Positions 41,782 to 51,032 are shown, counted from the stretch's first letter. The stretch: DNA of 64,000 nt from Exiguobacterium acetylicum (GCF_022170825.1 NZ_CP081878.1:2997001-3061000), one strand, 5' to 3'. A program made the numbers and translations. Notes: generated by a model from the letters alone, not told the origin.

Positions 41782-41828
41782 GAAATGACACCTCGTTAGG
41801 AGAGGTGTCTTTCGGTCTTGCTTTTTTT
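41774..41828 (+). terminator. Regulated leader terminator
   Basis: CAAGACCGAAA and GACACCT pair with AGGTGTC and TTTCGGTCTTG, followed by CTTTTTTT. Long, strong stem overlapping the RAT, ahead of the PTS gene. Confidence 0.9.
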
Positions 41829-41869
41829 GTCTCATCTCGCACGTTTCATGAAAAAGGAGGACTTTTCCG

Positions 41870-43282
41870 ATGGATTATCAACAAACTGCTAAACGTGTGC
41901 TCGAACTCGTCGGTGGACGCGAAAACATCATCACTGCCGCTCATTGTGCGACACGCCTACGTCTTGTCCTGCATGATGAATCAAAGGTTGATCAAGCAGC
42001 ACTTGAAGACTTGGATGGTGTCAGTGGTGCATTCTCAAGTTCTGGTCAATACCAGATCATCTTCGGAACCGGTACTGTCAATAAAGTATTTGCTGCTTTT
42101 GCACCGTTAGCTGGTGTACAAGTCGATGGAGAAGAACCACTCGACGTGAAAAAGGCTGCGTCTCAAAAATTAAATCCGTTCGCTCGTCTCGCTCGTTCCC
42201 TTTCGAACGTCTTCGTTCCACTCATTCCGGCAATCGTCGCTGCTGGTCTCTTGATGGGACTACTCGGTATGATCAAAGCATTCGGTTGGGTTGATGGCGA
42301 TTCGCCAATCGTCCAATTGCTCGATATGTTCTCGTCTTCTGCTTTCATCATCTTACCGATTCTAATCGGTTTCTCGGCTGCTCGTGAATTTGGCGCGAAT
42401 CCGTACCTCGGTGCCGTCATCGGGGGAATTATGACACACCCGTCCCTCTTGAATCCATGGACGCTTGGTAACAGTGATCCTGAAGTCATGAAGTTCCTCG
42501 GCATGAATATCGAATTAATCGGTTATCAAGGAACGGTCTTCCCGGTTCTCTTAACTGTTTGGGTTATGGCAAAAATCGAACAACAAGTTCGTAAGCGTAC
42601 GCCAGAGACACTCGATCTACTTGTCACACCATTCGTCACGGTACTTGTCACTGGATTCCTGGCCTTGATCGTCATTGGTCCGATTGGAACATTACTCGGA
42701 AAAGGCATCTCATTCGTACTCGTCTTCTTCTACGAGCAGTTCTCGGTCGTCGCTGGTCTTCTCTTCGGTGGACTTTACTCGACGATCGTCATCACAGGAA
42801 TGCATCACAGTTTCCATGCAATCGAAGCAGGTCTACTTGCCGATAAGAGTATCGGGAAGAACTTCCTCTTACCAATCTGGTCGATGGCGAACGTCGCCCA
42901 AGGTGGTGCTGGACTTGCTGTTTACTTCTTGACGAAGAACGTCAAACTCAAAGCACTTGCCCTACCGTCTGCGTTCTCGGCATTCTTAGGAATTACAGAA
43001 CCAGTCATCTACGGTGTCAACTTACGCCTCGGAAAGCCGTTCATCGGTGGTGCGATCGGTGGCGCAATTGGCGGTGGTTACGTCGTATTGACGCAAGTTG
43101 CTGCGAACGCTTACGGATTGACGGGAATTCCAATGATCGCAATCGTTGCCCCACTTGGTGCGTCAAACTTAATCAACTACCTCGTTGGGTTTGCAATTGC
43201 TGTCGCTACTGCGTTCATCTCGACTGTCGTTCTCATGCGTCTTGATGCACGGAAACAAAAAGAAACAGACGTTGCTGCTTAA
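41870..43282 (+). CDS. PTS EIIBC permease, sucrose type (SacP/ScrA-like)
   Basis: A 470-residue beta-glucoside/sucrose-class permease. EIIB comes first, with phosphocysteine Cys26 in AAHCATRLRLVLHDES, then an EIIC domain of about ten helices (LSNVFVPLIPAIVAAGLLMG, ITGMHHSFHAIEAGLL, LGITEPVIYGVNLRLGKPF). No EIIA. It lies behind a RAT leader and before the antiterminator and a fructokinase, so sucrose is the likely substrate. A sucrose-6-phosphate hydrolase gene is not in the cluster. RBS AAAAAGGAGG. Confidence 0.85.
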   Translation: MDYQQTAKRVLELVGGRENIITAAHCATRLRLVLHDESKVDQAALEDLDGVSGAFSSSGQYQIIFGTGTVNKVFAAFAPLAGVQVDGEEPLDVKKAASQKLNPFARLARSLSNVFVPLIPAIVAAGLLMGLLGMIKAFGWVDGDSPIVQLLDMFSSSAFIILPILIGFSAAREFGANPYLGAVIGGIMTHPSLLNPWTLGNSDPEVMKFLGMNIELIGYQGTVFPVLLTVWVMAKIEQQVRKRTPETLDLLVTPFVTVLVTGFLALIVIGPIGTLLGKGISFVLVFFYEQFSVVAGLLFGGLYSTIVITGMHHSFHAIEAGLLADKSIGKNFLLPIWSMANVAQGGAGLAVYFLTKNVKLKALALPSAFSAFLGITEPVIYGVNLRLGKPFIGGAIGGAIGGGYVVLTQVAANAYGLTGIPMIAIVAPLGASNLINYLVGFAIAVATAFISTVVLMRLDARKQKETDVAA

Positions 43283-43288
43283 TCCTTC

Positions 43289-43326
43289 ATGCGACCAAAC
43301 CGAGTCCACTGACTCGGTGGTCGCAT
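43289..43326 (+). terminator. Hairpin between PTS and antiterminator genes
   Basis: ATGCGACCA-CCGAGTC pairs with GACTCGG-GGTCGCAT; the U tract (TTTGTC) is poor, so read-through is likely. Confidence 0.6.
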
Positions 43327-43393
43327 TTGTCGGTTCGCAAAGGATCAGCATTCGCTTTATAATAAAGAAAAGATCAGAAAGGAGGACGTCAGG

Positions 43394-44251
43394 CTGATTA
43401 TTCATAAGATCCTAAATAACAATGCTGTTGTCGTCAAAGAAAATGGACAGGAACGGATCGTCATGGGACCTGGAATCGCTTTTGGAAAAAAGAAGAAAGA
43501 TCCGATTCAAGCAACGAAGATTGAAAAAATGTTCATCCCTTCTTTTGAAAATGCGGAGCAATTCAAAGAAATTCTGACAACGACACCACTTGAGATCATT
43601 GATTTATCGGAACGTATCATCTCACATGCAGAAGGTGAACTTCAGACACCATTTCATGACTATATTCATGTCAGTCTGACGGATCACCTTGCTCATGCTG
43701 TCCGGTTAGCACGTGAACAACTCGTCGTGCACAATCGACTAGCTGAAGAGATTCGCCTTTTATACGGACCGGAGTATGCGATCGGAGAATGGGCGGTCCT
43801 TGAAATCGAACGTGCCTTACAGGTCACTCTACCAAAAGAAGAAGCAGCGAACATCGCGCTTCACTTATATAATGCACGACAAATCCATCCGAACATGGCA
43901 ACTGCCTTGCAGACGGTCACGTTACTCAATGAACTGCGCGAGCAGATTGAAGTCTTTTTTGGACAAACCATCGAAACCTCATCAATGACGTATTATCGTT
44001 TCTTCACGCATATGAAATTAGTCCTCGCCCGGATCGAACAAGGAGAAACACTACACGACATGGATGATGTGATTTTATCTGCCGTCAAAACCCGTTATGC
44101 TGATGCGTATGCCTGTGCGAGTCAGATGGGGAAGTGGCTGACGCTTGAACTCGATACACGTGTACCTGAATCGGAAATTGGCTATATGGCTTTACACATC
44201 GAACGGATTCGTCCCGATCTTGAAAGGAGTTCTACGTATGAAAATCTTTAG
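43394..44251 (+). CDS. BglG/SacT/LicT-family transcription antiterminator, CTG start
   Basis: A 285-residue RNA-binding antiterminator controlled by PTS phosphorylation. Reading from CTG 43394, the N-terminus is the RNA-binding CAT domain (IIHKILNNNAVVVKENGQER then IVMGPGIAFGKKKKDPI), then two PRD domains (conserved His in SERIISHAEGEL and HDYIHVSLTDHLAHA; HLYNARQ, TYYRFFTHMKLVLAR, HIERIRPD). AAAGGAGG ends eight bases before CTG. The first ATG/GTG/TTG is 43463, which would delete 23 residues of the CAT domain, so a non-canonical start is strongly indicated. Its target is probably the RAT at 41754. Confidence 0.85.
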   Translation: MIIHKILNNNAVVVKENGQERIVMGPGIAFGKKKKDPIQATKIEKMFIPSFENAEQFKEILTTTPLEIIDLSERIISHAEGELQTPFHDYIHVSLTDHLAHAVRLAREQLVVHNRLAEEIRLLYGPEYAIGEWAVLEIERALQVTLPKEEAANIALHLYNARQIHPNMATALQTVTLLNELREQIEVFFGQTIETSSMTYYRFFTHMKLVLARIEQGETLHDMDDVILSAVKTRYADAYACASQMGKWLTLELDTRVPESEIGYMALHIERIRPDLERSSTYENL

Positions 44252-45173
44252 TTTAGGGGAAGCATTGATTGATTTGATTCCTCTTGATGCCGAAAACATG
44301 ACATTTCAAAAAAATCCTGGCGGTGCTCCTGCCAATGTCTCTGTCGGACTCGCTCGATTAGGTGCTGACAGTTATTTTCTTGGAGCCGTCGGAAATGATT
44401 CGATGGGACATTTCTTGAAGGATACGTTACATCATTACGGTGTTCGTACTGATCATCTTGTCCACGATTCGACGCAAAAAACAGGACTAGTACTTGTCAC
44501 GAACGGTCAGGATGGAGAACGATCGTTTGAATTCATTAATGCAGAGCGCGCTGATATGCAATTTCACGAGACACATGTTCCAGAGGACTTCACGTCTGTC
44601 GACTTATTGCATATCGGTTCTATCTCTTTGATCACTGGAGAAGCAGTCAAAGCGACACGTAAAGCCATCGCACGTGCGAAAGCACATCAAGTCCCAGTCT
44701 CATATGATCCGAACTTACGAGAGTCGTTATGGCCAAGTCTTGACGAAGCACGAACGACAATCCGGTCTGTTTTACCGGATGCCCAAATCGTTAAACTCGC
44801 CGAGGAAGAACTGACGTTTTTAACCGGACAAACGAATCTTGATGACGGGGCTGCCGAATTATTAGCCGAATATCCGATTCGCCTTCTTGCCATCACGCGA
44901 GGAAGCGAAGGTTCAATCCTCTATACGGATCGTGCGATGGCTGTCATCGATGCGATTACTGTCGATGCCATCGATACGACAGGAGCTGGAGATGCCTTCA
45001 TGTCCGGCTTACTCTACCAATGTGCGTTACGCGATTTTTCGTTTGATTGGTCTGAAGATGAACTTCGTGATATCGGTCGATTCGCAGCGATTTCCGGTGG
45101 ACTTGCTGCTTCCGTCAAAGGCGCGATGGCTGCTTTGCCAACGCTCGACGAAGTCGCACATCGCTTGAATTAA
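44238..45173 (+). CDS. PfkB-family fructokinase
   Basis: A 311-residue ribokinase-family sugar kinase: FSLGEALIDLIPLD at the start, NPGGAPANVSVGLARLGADSYFLGAVGNDSMGHFL (family signature 1, split by ordinary residues), and the catalytic DAIDTTGAGDAFMSGLLYQ. It should phosphorylate fructose freed from sucrose-6-phosphate. ATG 44238 overlaps the antiterminator end by 14 bp, with AAAGGAG upstream. Third gene of the sucrose-type cluster. Confidence 0.87.
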   Translation: MKIFSLGEALIDLIPLDAENMTFQKNPGGAPANVSVGLARLGADSYFLGAVGNDSMGHFLKDTLHHYGVRTDHLVHDSTQKTGLVLVTNGQDGERSFEFINAERADMQFHETHVPEDFTSVDLLHIGSISLITGEAVKATRKAIARAKAHQVPVSYDPNLRESLWPSLDEARTTIRSVLPDAQIVKLAEEELTFLTGQTNLDDGAAELLAEYPIRLLAITRGSEGSILYTDRAMAVIDAITVDAIDTTGAGDAFMSGLLYQCALRDFSFDWSEDELRDIGRFAAISGGLAASVKGAMAALPTLDEVAHRLN

Positions 45174-45189
45174 GATCGTTTCCATGAAT

Positions 45190-45227
45190 AAAGGAGAGGA
45201 GGTGTCTACACACTTCCTCTCCTTTTT
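45190..45227. terminator. Intrinsic terminator after fructokinase
   Basis: AAAGGAGAGGA pairs with TCCTCTCCTTT, then TT; it ends the sugar cluster. Confidence 0.82.
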
Positions 45228-45274
45228 CGATGGATGAACACCTCTATCCAATCCCTCATGTTCACGCGTGCTAT

Positions 45275-45970
45275 TTACGGTTTTTTAATGAATTGTTTGA
45301 TTTCATCTAACGACTCATCTTGTTGCTCTTTTGGTGTCAATGGACTACTATTATCTCCCTTTTGTGTTCCGTACATACCAAAGTTCGCATGATTTCCTTG
45401 CTTGATTTCATGGAAGATCGCATCTTTTCGAACGTCCTGTTTACTTTTTTCGATATCAGCGACTGGTAAGACACCATCTCGCCCACCATAAATCGTCAAG
45501 GAAGGCGCATCAATCGAATCAATCGGGTAGGACGCAAGGAAAATGATTCCTTTGATTTTTGGATTCTGTTCGACGATCGTTGAAGCCGCACTGCCGCCGA
45601 GTGAATGTCCCATTAGATACCACCGTTTGACTTGAGGATAATCCTCGATGATATCGAGTCCTTCGTTTGCATCGAGCAAGGCAATCCGAAACGGTAGCTT
45701 CGGTATGATGACAAAATATCCGTCTTTCGCTAGTTGATTGCCATAATAACTGTAGGCAGCAGCATCGACTTTTGCCCCTTGATAAAAGATGAATCCGACG
45801 TCACTCGTCTCTTTTCCAAACGTCACTTCGCTTGGTGTTTCCGTCTCCACGTAAGACGTTGCTTGCTGCGAAGCATCATAATCGAACTGTGCCCAAATCA
45901 TGAAAGCAAAAATGAGTAGCGCAAGTACTGCAACAATCGTTCCAAGGATTCGTTTACTCCATTTCTTCAT
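45275..45970 (-). CDS. Membrane-anchored alpha/beta hydrolase
   Basis: A 231-residue protein with an N-terminal helix (about 9-28) that acts as anchor or uncleaved signal, then an alpha/beta hydrolase-5-like domain: GFIFYQGAKVDAAAYSYYGNQLA, nucleophile Ser in MGHSLGGSAAS, Asp in YGGRDGVLP, His in QGNHANFGMYG. The active site should be extracytoplasmic. Substrate unknown; single gene. Confidence 0.88.
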   Translation of the reverse strand: MKKWSKRILGTIVAVLALLIFAFMIWAQFDYDASQQATSYVETETPSEVTFGKETSDVGFIFYQGAKVDAAAYSYYGNQLAKDGYFVIIPKLPFRIALLDANEGLDIIEDYPQVKRWYLMGHSLGGSAASTIVEQNPKIKGIIFLASYPIDSIDAPSLTIYGGRDGVLPVADIEKSKQDVRKDAIFHEIKQGNHANFGMYGTQKGDNSSPLTPKEQQDESLDEIKQFIKKP

Positions 45971-46128
45971 GTCATTCCCTCCCTATAGCGTTATACCCAT
46001 TATTATGTGATCAATCACATATGAAAACAAATGATAGAATTTTCAGTCATTGTAAGCATCCCTATCTCTTTTTCATGAATTGGTTTAAGATAAAATCAAT
46101 ATTGTTTTTTCGAAAGGAGATTCACGTT

Positions 46129-47400
46129 TTGCCGCGTACCCTTGTGTCTACGATCCAATGGTTTTTATTTATCATCTGTACCAACATTGCCCCGCCCCTC
46201 GCCATCGCAGCATCGTTTGAACTCTCGGGTGCCGAGACGCTTTCCTTTTTATCTCGTTGTCTATTCGTATTTGCCATCTTAAGTCTATTTCAAGTCCTGC
46301 TCGGACATCGCCTTCCGATCATGGAAGGTCCTGCCGGAATTTGGTGGGGGGTGTTCGCTCTCTATTCATCAATCGGCGTCACGCTGTATGGTAGTTATTC
46401 GAACACGTTACAGTCGCTCGGTTTCCTACTTCTACTTAGCGGAATCATCTGTATCGTCTTAACGGTAACAGGTGTTTTACGGCGCTTAGTTCCGCTCTTC
46501 ACTCCCCAAGTCATTGGTGTTTATATGTTATTGCTGTCGGCACAGCTTTCGGGATCTGTCATGAAAGGATTGCTCAATATCGAGGATGGACGAATTCAAG
46601 TATTACCTGCCGTCATCTCGATTCTGACCGTCTTGATCTCGCTTTATCTAGAAAGAAGTGATCGTTTACGCCAATACGCTTTATTGATTACCTTACTTGT
46701 TGGGTGGAGTATGTTCGCGCTGATCGGTCGTGCTGAGATGCCAAGCTTCGATGGTCCACTGTTCACTTTACCGAGTCTGTTACCGTTCGGCGGTATTCAT
46801 GTCGACTGGAGTCTGTTGCCGACTGCCCTCATCATCTCGTTACTCTTGATGACGAACGTTTTAGCAAACATTAAAGTCATCGAACGGATCATCAGTGCAA
46901 AACGCGGAGAAACCGTCAAAGGACAAGTCGGGACGGCTGGTATCACGGCTGGTATCGGGCAACTATTCGCTGGGCTATTCGGAACGGTTGGTCCTGTTGC
47001 GATTTCCGGTACAGCCGGATTCATCGCCTCAACCGATAATACGGACCGCAAAGCTTTCGTCTATGCGAATATCACGTGTCTTTTCCTCAGTATCGTGACA
47101 CCGTTCGTCGGATTGATTGCTAAGATTCCCGTCGCGGTCGGTTATGCGATGGTCGCTCCAATCGTTGCCGGTATGGCGATCATCGGTGTCACGGAAGCAG
47201 CCCGTGACTTGAATCGTCAAACGGCGATGATCACGGTCGGTCTTCCAGTTCTCGTCGGAATTGGTGCGCTGTTACTACCGAAAGGTGCAACGGCAGATTT
47301 ACCACCACTCGTAACGACCCTGATGTCGAACGGACTCGTTCTCGGAACACTCGTCGCCTTGCTCGCAGAAGGCTTACGACATGTTCGTACGAACGATTAA
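46129..47400 (+). CDS. NCS2-family purine/xanthine-uracil permease
   Basis: A 423-residue nucleobase:cation symporter with about 12-14 helices. It starts at TTG 46129 (AAAGGAG nine bases upstream), giving LPRTLVSTIQWFLFIICTNIAPPLAIAAS; the longer frame to 46021 has no family similarity. Family features include EGPAGIWWGVFAL, TPQVIGVYMLLLSAQL and GQLFAGLFGTVGPVAISGTAGFIASTDN. The NCS2 substrate-site motif is present but base specificity cannot be told. It stands alone. Confidence 0.82.
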   Translation: MPRTLVSTIQWFLFIICTNIAPPLAIAASFELSGAETLSFLSRCLFVFAILSLFQVLLGHRLPIMEGPAGIWWGVFALYSSIGVTLYGSYSNTLQSLGFLLLLSGIICIVLTVTGVLRRLVPLFTPQVIGVYMLLLSAQLSGSVMKGLLNIEDGRIQVLPAVISILTVLISLYLERSDRLRQYALLITLLVGWSMFALIGRAEMPSFDGPLFTLPSLLPFGGIHVDWSLLPTALIISLLLMTNVLANIKVIERIISAKRGETVKGQVGTAGITAGIGQLFAGLFGTVGPVAISGTAGFIASTDNTDRKAFVYANITCLFLSIVTPFVGLIAKIPVAVGYAMVAPIVAGMAIIGVTEAARDLNRQTAMITVGLPVLVGIGALLLPKGATADLPPLVTTLMSNGLVLGTLVALLAEGLRHVRTND

Positions 47401-47401
47401 T

Positions 47402-47438
47402 AAAAAGACGCTTTCTCGGCTGAGAAAGCGTCTTTTTT
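47402..47438. terminator. Intrinsic terminator
   Basis: AAAAAGACGCTTTCTC pairs with GAGAAAGCGTCTTTTTT; convergent genes. Confidence 0.93.
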
Positions 47439-47444
47439 CATGCA

Positions 47445-48938
47445 TCAGCGAATGCCGCGCATGTATTTCTGTAGTTTTGGTGCGAAAGCAAACAACAGTA
47501 ATCCGAAGATGACGGCTACGATACCTGTAATACCGAAGTAAAGAACTTCCGTATCATTCGTATAGTATTTAACGATTTGTGCGTTGACCGCTTGACCTGT
47601 TGCGTTCGTCAAGAACCATAGACTCATCGTTTGCGCTGAGAAAGCTGCTGGTGCTAGTTTCGTTGTCGCTGATAATCCCACTGGTGACAAGAAGAGCTCA
47701 CCAATGACGACGAGGAAGAAGCTCAGTGCAAGCCAGAGTGGACTAACTGTCGTCTCAACACCAAACAGGATACCTGGTAGTGTCATGACAATGAACGAAA
47801 GACCTGCAAACAGAAGACCAAACGAGAACTTTTGCATCGTCGTTGGTTGACGATCACCTAGTTTGACCCAGAAGCTTGCAAACACCGGTGCCAACACGAT
47901 GATGAAGAGTGGATTCAACGATTGGAAGAATGCCGGTTGAATCTCAAATCCTAAGAACGAAAGATTCGTCCGTTCACTCGCAAAGATCGAGAGGACGTAT
48001 GATCCTTGTTCTTGAATCGCCCAGAAGATCGCTGCTGCGATGAATAGTGGAATATAGGCAATCAATCGTGAACGTTCGTCATCCGTAATTTTCGGACTAC
48101 GGAGCATGACTGTGAAATACGCAATTGGAATCAGAATCCCGAGAATCGTAACCATCAAAGTAAAGCGAGAAATCGTCAACAATCCTGTCATCGATGCAAT
48201 AACACCGAGTACAGCAATGACGACGACAACGATTGATGCAATCGTGATGAATCGTTTTTTCTCGTCCCCTTTTAATGGGTTCAAGACATACGTACCCGCT
48301 TGACCGAGGTTTTTCTTCTTCGTCAGAACGAAAACAACGAGTCCAGCAAACATTCCGATGGCAGCAAGTGCGAAACCTGCATGGTATCCACCACGGTCAG
48401 CCACTTCACCAACGACGAGTGGTGAGAGGAATGCTCCGGCGTTGATCCCCATATAGAAAATACTAAATCCAGCATCACGACGGTTATCCGTCTTGCTGTA
48501 CAGATCACCGACGATATTCGATACGTTCGGTTTCAAGAACCCCGTACCGATGACGATGAGACCCATCGAGATGAAGAGAGCCGTAATACCTGCTGGTAAA
48601 GCAAGGACGATATGTCCAAGCATGATTAAGATACCACCATAGAAGACGGTCCGTGACGTACCGAGTAAGCGGTCAGCCACCCAGCCACCAATGATGCCTG
48701 ACATGTAGACGAGTGAACCATAGACGGCCATGATCGACGCAGCTGTCGTCTTGTCGATACCTAAACCACCGTTAGCAACCGAGTCATACATATAGAAGAT
48801 GAGAATGGCACGCATGCCATAGTAGGAGAAACGCTCCCAAAACTCGGTGAAGAAGAGGGTGAATAACCCTTTCGGATTCCCAAAGAATCCTTTTTGCGGA
48901 ACGGTCTTATAGACCTGATCGCGATCAAACTCTGCCAT
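47445..48938 (-). CDS. POT/PTR-family proton-coupled peptide transporter (DtpT/YclF-like)
   Basis: A 497-residue MFS transporter for di- and tripeptides. The PTR motifs are visible: FTEFWERFSYYGMRAILIFYM (E1xxERFxYY type, split here by ordinary residues), FLKPNVSNIVGDLYSKTDNRRDAGFSIFYMGINAGAF (PTR signature region) and SPVGLSATTKLAP. GAAAGGAG fits ATG 48938. A TGTCTCA-N16-TGAGACA dyad (49057-49086) lies in its upstream gap and may be regulatory. Confidence 0.93.
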   Translation of the reverse strand: MAEFDRDQVYKTVPQKGFFGNPKGLFTLFFTEFWERFSYYGMRAILIFYMYDSVANGGLGIDKTTAASIMAVYGSLVYMSGIIGGWVADRLLGTSRTVFYGGILIMLGHIVLALPAGITALFISMGLIVIGTGFLKPNVSNIVGDLYSKTDNRRDAGFSIFYMGINAGAFLSPLVVGEVADRGGYHAGFALAAIGMFAGLVVFVLTKKKNLGQAGTYVLNPLKGDEKKRFITIASIVVVVIAVLGVIASMTGLLTISRFTLMVTILGILIPIAYFTVMLRSPKITDDERSRLIAYIPLFIAAAIFWAIQEQGSYVLSIFASERTNLSFLGFEIQPAFFQSLNPLFIIVLAPVFASFWVKLGDRQPTTMQKFSFGLLFAGLSFIVMTLPGILFGVETTVSPLWLALSFFLVVIGELFLSPVGLSATTKLAPAAFSAQTMSLWFLTNATGQAVNAQIVKYYTNDTEVLYFGITGIVAVIFGLLLFAFAPKLQKYMRGIR

Positions 48939-49056
48939 ATGATCGGCTCCTTTCATCTACCCTGAATAAGTGCATAATCCATCATCTTTTCCCGCTTTCC
49001 CCAAACGGTAAGCGTGACGAAACAGATAGGATACAAATACACTGTTTTGCCTGAAT

Positions 49057-49086
49057 TGTCTCACTACTTTTTTTATATATGAGACA
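49057..49086. promoter_or_regulatory. Inverted repeat upstream of the peptide transporter
   Basis: TGTCTCA, 16 bp, TGAGACA, in the 239-bp gap between the peptide transporter and the downstream-facing terminator of the NAD-binding gene. The rest of this gap is AT-rich without clear features. Confidence 0.35.
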
Positions 49087-49152
49087 GCACTTTACCATTC
49101 AACCGCAAATCATTTGATGAGTCAAATATTATTTACGTTACAAAAATAACAA

Positions 49153-49180
49153 AAAGAGCAGTCGACGAGTCGGCTGCTCA
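49153..49180 (-). terminator. Intrinsic terminator of the NAD(P)-binding gene
   Basis: On the minus strand GAGCAGCCGACTCGTCGACTGCTC then TTTTTG; begins in the last codons of the gene. Confidence 0.82.
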
Positions 49181-49813
49181 AGATTGCATCTGTTTCGATT
49201 CAATAATCGTAATCCCTGGTGGTGCATGTAACGTTTCGCGGATCATCGCAGTAGCGACTTGACCGGCTTCAATCGGTGCAATCGCGCTCCGCTTCAACAA
49301 GGGGCGTAAGACTGTCGAAATTTTCGCAGCCGCCTGTTCACCGAAACGAAACTCATCACGATCTCCTAACAAGAGAGAAGGTCTGAAAATCAATAACGCA
49401 TCATATCCAAGTACACGCAATCCGTTTTCCGTGTCCCCTTTTACTCGGTTATAAAAGGTTTTGGCATTCGGATGGGCACCGAGTGCCGAAATCAAAGCAA
49501 ATCGTGTCGCCCCGAGATCTAGCAATTCACGACCGAGTTCGACTGGATACGTATAGTCAACAAGACGAAATGCCTCTTGCGATCCTGCTTGTTTGATCGT
49601 CGTACCCAGTGCACAATAGACATGGTCAACGACAGGTAATTCAATTTCTGTCACGCGATCAAAATCAATCACCCATTCTTCCAGTTTTGGATGAAAACGA
49701 CGCATCGGGCGGCGAACGAGAACATGAACCTCGCTATACGCATCTTCTGCCAACAAACGATCCACGAGTTCTTGTCCGACTAGACCGGATGCTCCTAAAA
49801 TTGCTGCTCTCAT
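49178..49813 (-). CDS. NAD(P)H-binding atypical SDR (TIP30/YwnB-like)
   Basis: A 211-residue Rossmann protein: AILGASGLVGQELVDRLLAE at the start, VLVRRPMRRFHPKLEEWVIDFDR, DHVYCALGTTIKQAGS, and FRPSLLLGDRDEFRFGE. This is the layout of NAD(P)H-binding atypical SDRs related to human HTATIP2. No catalytic Tyr-x-x-x-Lys is obvious except FYNRVKGD. ATG 49813 lies 17 bases after the glutathionylspermidine-synthase-like stop, so it is the third gene of a minus-strand unit. Confidence 0.8.
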   Translation of the reverse strand: MRAAILGASGLVGQELVDRLLAEDAYSEVHVLVRRPMRRFHPKLEEWVIDFDRVTEIELPVVDHVYCALGTTIKQAGSQEAFRLVDYTYPVELGRELLDLGATRFALISALGAHPNAKTFYNRVKGDTENGLRVLGYDALLIFRPSLLLGDRDEFRFGEQAAAKISTVLRPLLKRSAIAPIEAGQVATAMIRETLHAPPGITIIESKQMQS

Positions 49814-49829
49814 ACGGTTCTCCCTCCTT

Positions 49830-51032
49830 TTACTGTCGACCGATTGGTACGAAATAAGAACGGTTTCCAGTAATCCGCTCACCGGCACGTACACCGATCG
49901 CACTTGGTCTTCCTCCTAAAATAAAAACACCGTACATATACGCGACTTCTCCTTCTTCCTGAAGCGGATACGTCGGTAATTCTTGATATGCTTGATAGAC
50001 AGCCGGCTGATCACGAAACGTATGTTGTTCGTTTTTCAGCATGATATCTCCGTATCCATCATGGACGGTGACAGTGTCCCCTTCACGTCCGAAGATCGGT
50101 TTTTTAACGAATGGTTGCCGGCTTGCGATGAACGCATCGGCAGATAAGTACGTCGGTAAAAAATAACGAGCAATCATCGTGTGGTCCGTTTCACTCAAGT
50201 ACGGATGATTGGTTTCGTGTAGCATCCAGACCAATGCAAGGACCGACTTAGCTTGCATTAAAAAGGCGGAAGGCGGATTGATGATTTCGAGTCGCCCCGT
50301 CTCGACGAGTTGTAATAATAAGCGTCCTAAATTTCGCCCGTCTTCATCCCGATCAAGTAACGCCATCTCGATCGGAAAGGTTTGACGATACAAAATATCG
50401 ATTCTTCTACCTGCCTCATCGTATAAGCCTTCTTCCGGGCGAATCTCTAGTGCATCAAGCGGACAGTAGGTCGCTTCATTCCAAAACGACTGCAAATATT
50501 CAGCTGTTAACCGGTCCTCGATATGGTCACCATGTGAGGTAAAAACGACATGTGGATTCTGTTTCGTCCGGTACGTCGCAGCTTCAATCGCTCGATGGAC
50601 GGCTGCCTTCAACCATTTGTTTTCCCCATCGTTTACGCTTTTAAAACCTTGCTTCTTCGCTACAGTATCATTGACTTCAAATACTTCTTTGATGAAGGTC
50701 GGCGTATCTGCATTCCACTCCATCAGTGAAATGCGATCATCTGTCGCAATAAAATCAAATCGTCCGATGACGGTCAACGGTCGCATCGTCTCAAGTCTTA
50801 AAAAAGCAAGACTTTCGGATGGGAAGCCAAGCTCGAGCAGTGCCTCATCATCCATCGATCGAAGAATCGGAAGCACTTTTTCGAATATCTGGTAAACTTC
50901 TTGTGCTGCAATATGCAATTGATCAATGCGTTCGTCCGAGATGGGCATGATCTCCGTCACAGCGTACGGTTCCCCGTCTAGCACATCCCAAAAACGATCA
51001 ATGTCTCCATAAAACGTTTCTCGCTTGTTCAT
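49830..51032 (-). CDS. Glutathionylspermidine synthase-like ATP-grasp ligase (YgiC/YjfC type)
   Basis: A 400-residue ATP-grasp enzyme of the GSP_synth family: GRFDFIATDDRISLMEWNADTPTF near residue 90, VFTSHGDHIEDRLTAEYLQ, KSVLALVWMLHE, FVKKPIFGREGDTV (ATP-binding Lys and loop), and a C-terminal YGVFILGGRPSAIGVRAGERITGN. It should ligate an amine to a carboxylate; Bacillota lack glutathionylspermidine, so the real substrate is unknown. ATG overlaps the stop of an upstream lipoprotein gene, mirroring the ygiB-ygiC pair of enterobacteria. Confidence 0.83.
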   Translation of the reverse strand: MNKRETFYGDIDRFWDVLDGEPYAVTEIMPISDERIDQLHIAAQEVYQIFEKVLPILRSMDDEALLELGFPSESLAFLRLETMRPLTVIGRFDFIATDDRISLMEWNADTPTFIKEVFEVNDTVAKKQGFKSVNDGENKWLKAAVHRAIEAATYRTKQNPHVVFTSHGDHIEDRLTAEYLQSFWNEATYCPLDALEIRPEEGLYDEAGRRIDILYRQTFPIEMALLDRDEDGRNLGRLLLQLVETGRLEIINPPSAFLMQAKSVLALVWMLHETNHPYLSETDHTMIARYFLPTYLSADAFIASRQPFVKKPIFGREGDTVTVHDGYGDIMLKNEQHTFRDQPAVYQAYQELPTYPLQEEGEVAYMYGVFILGGRPSAIGVRAGERITGNRSYFVPIGRQ

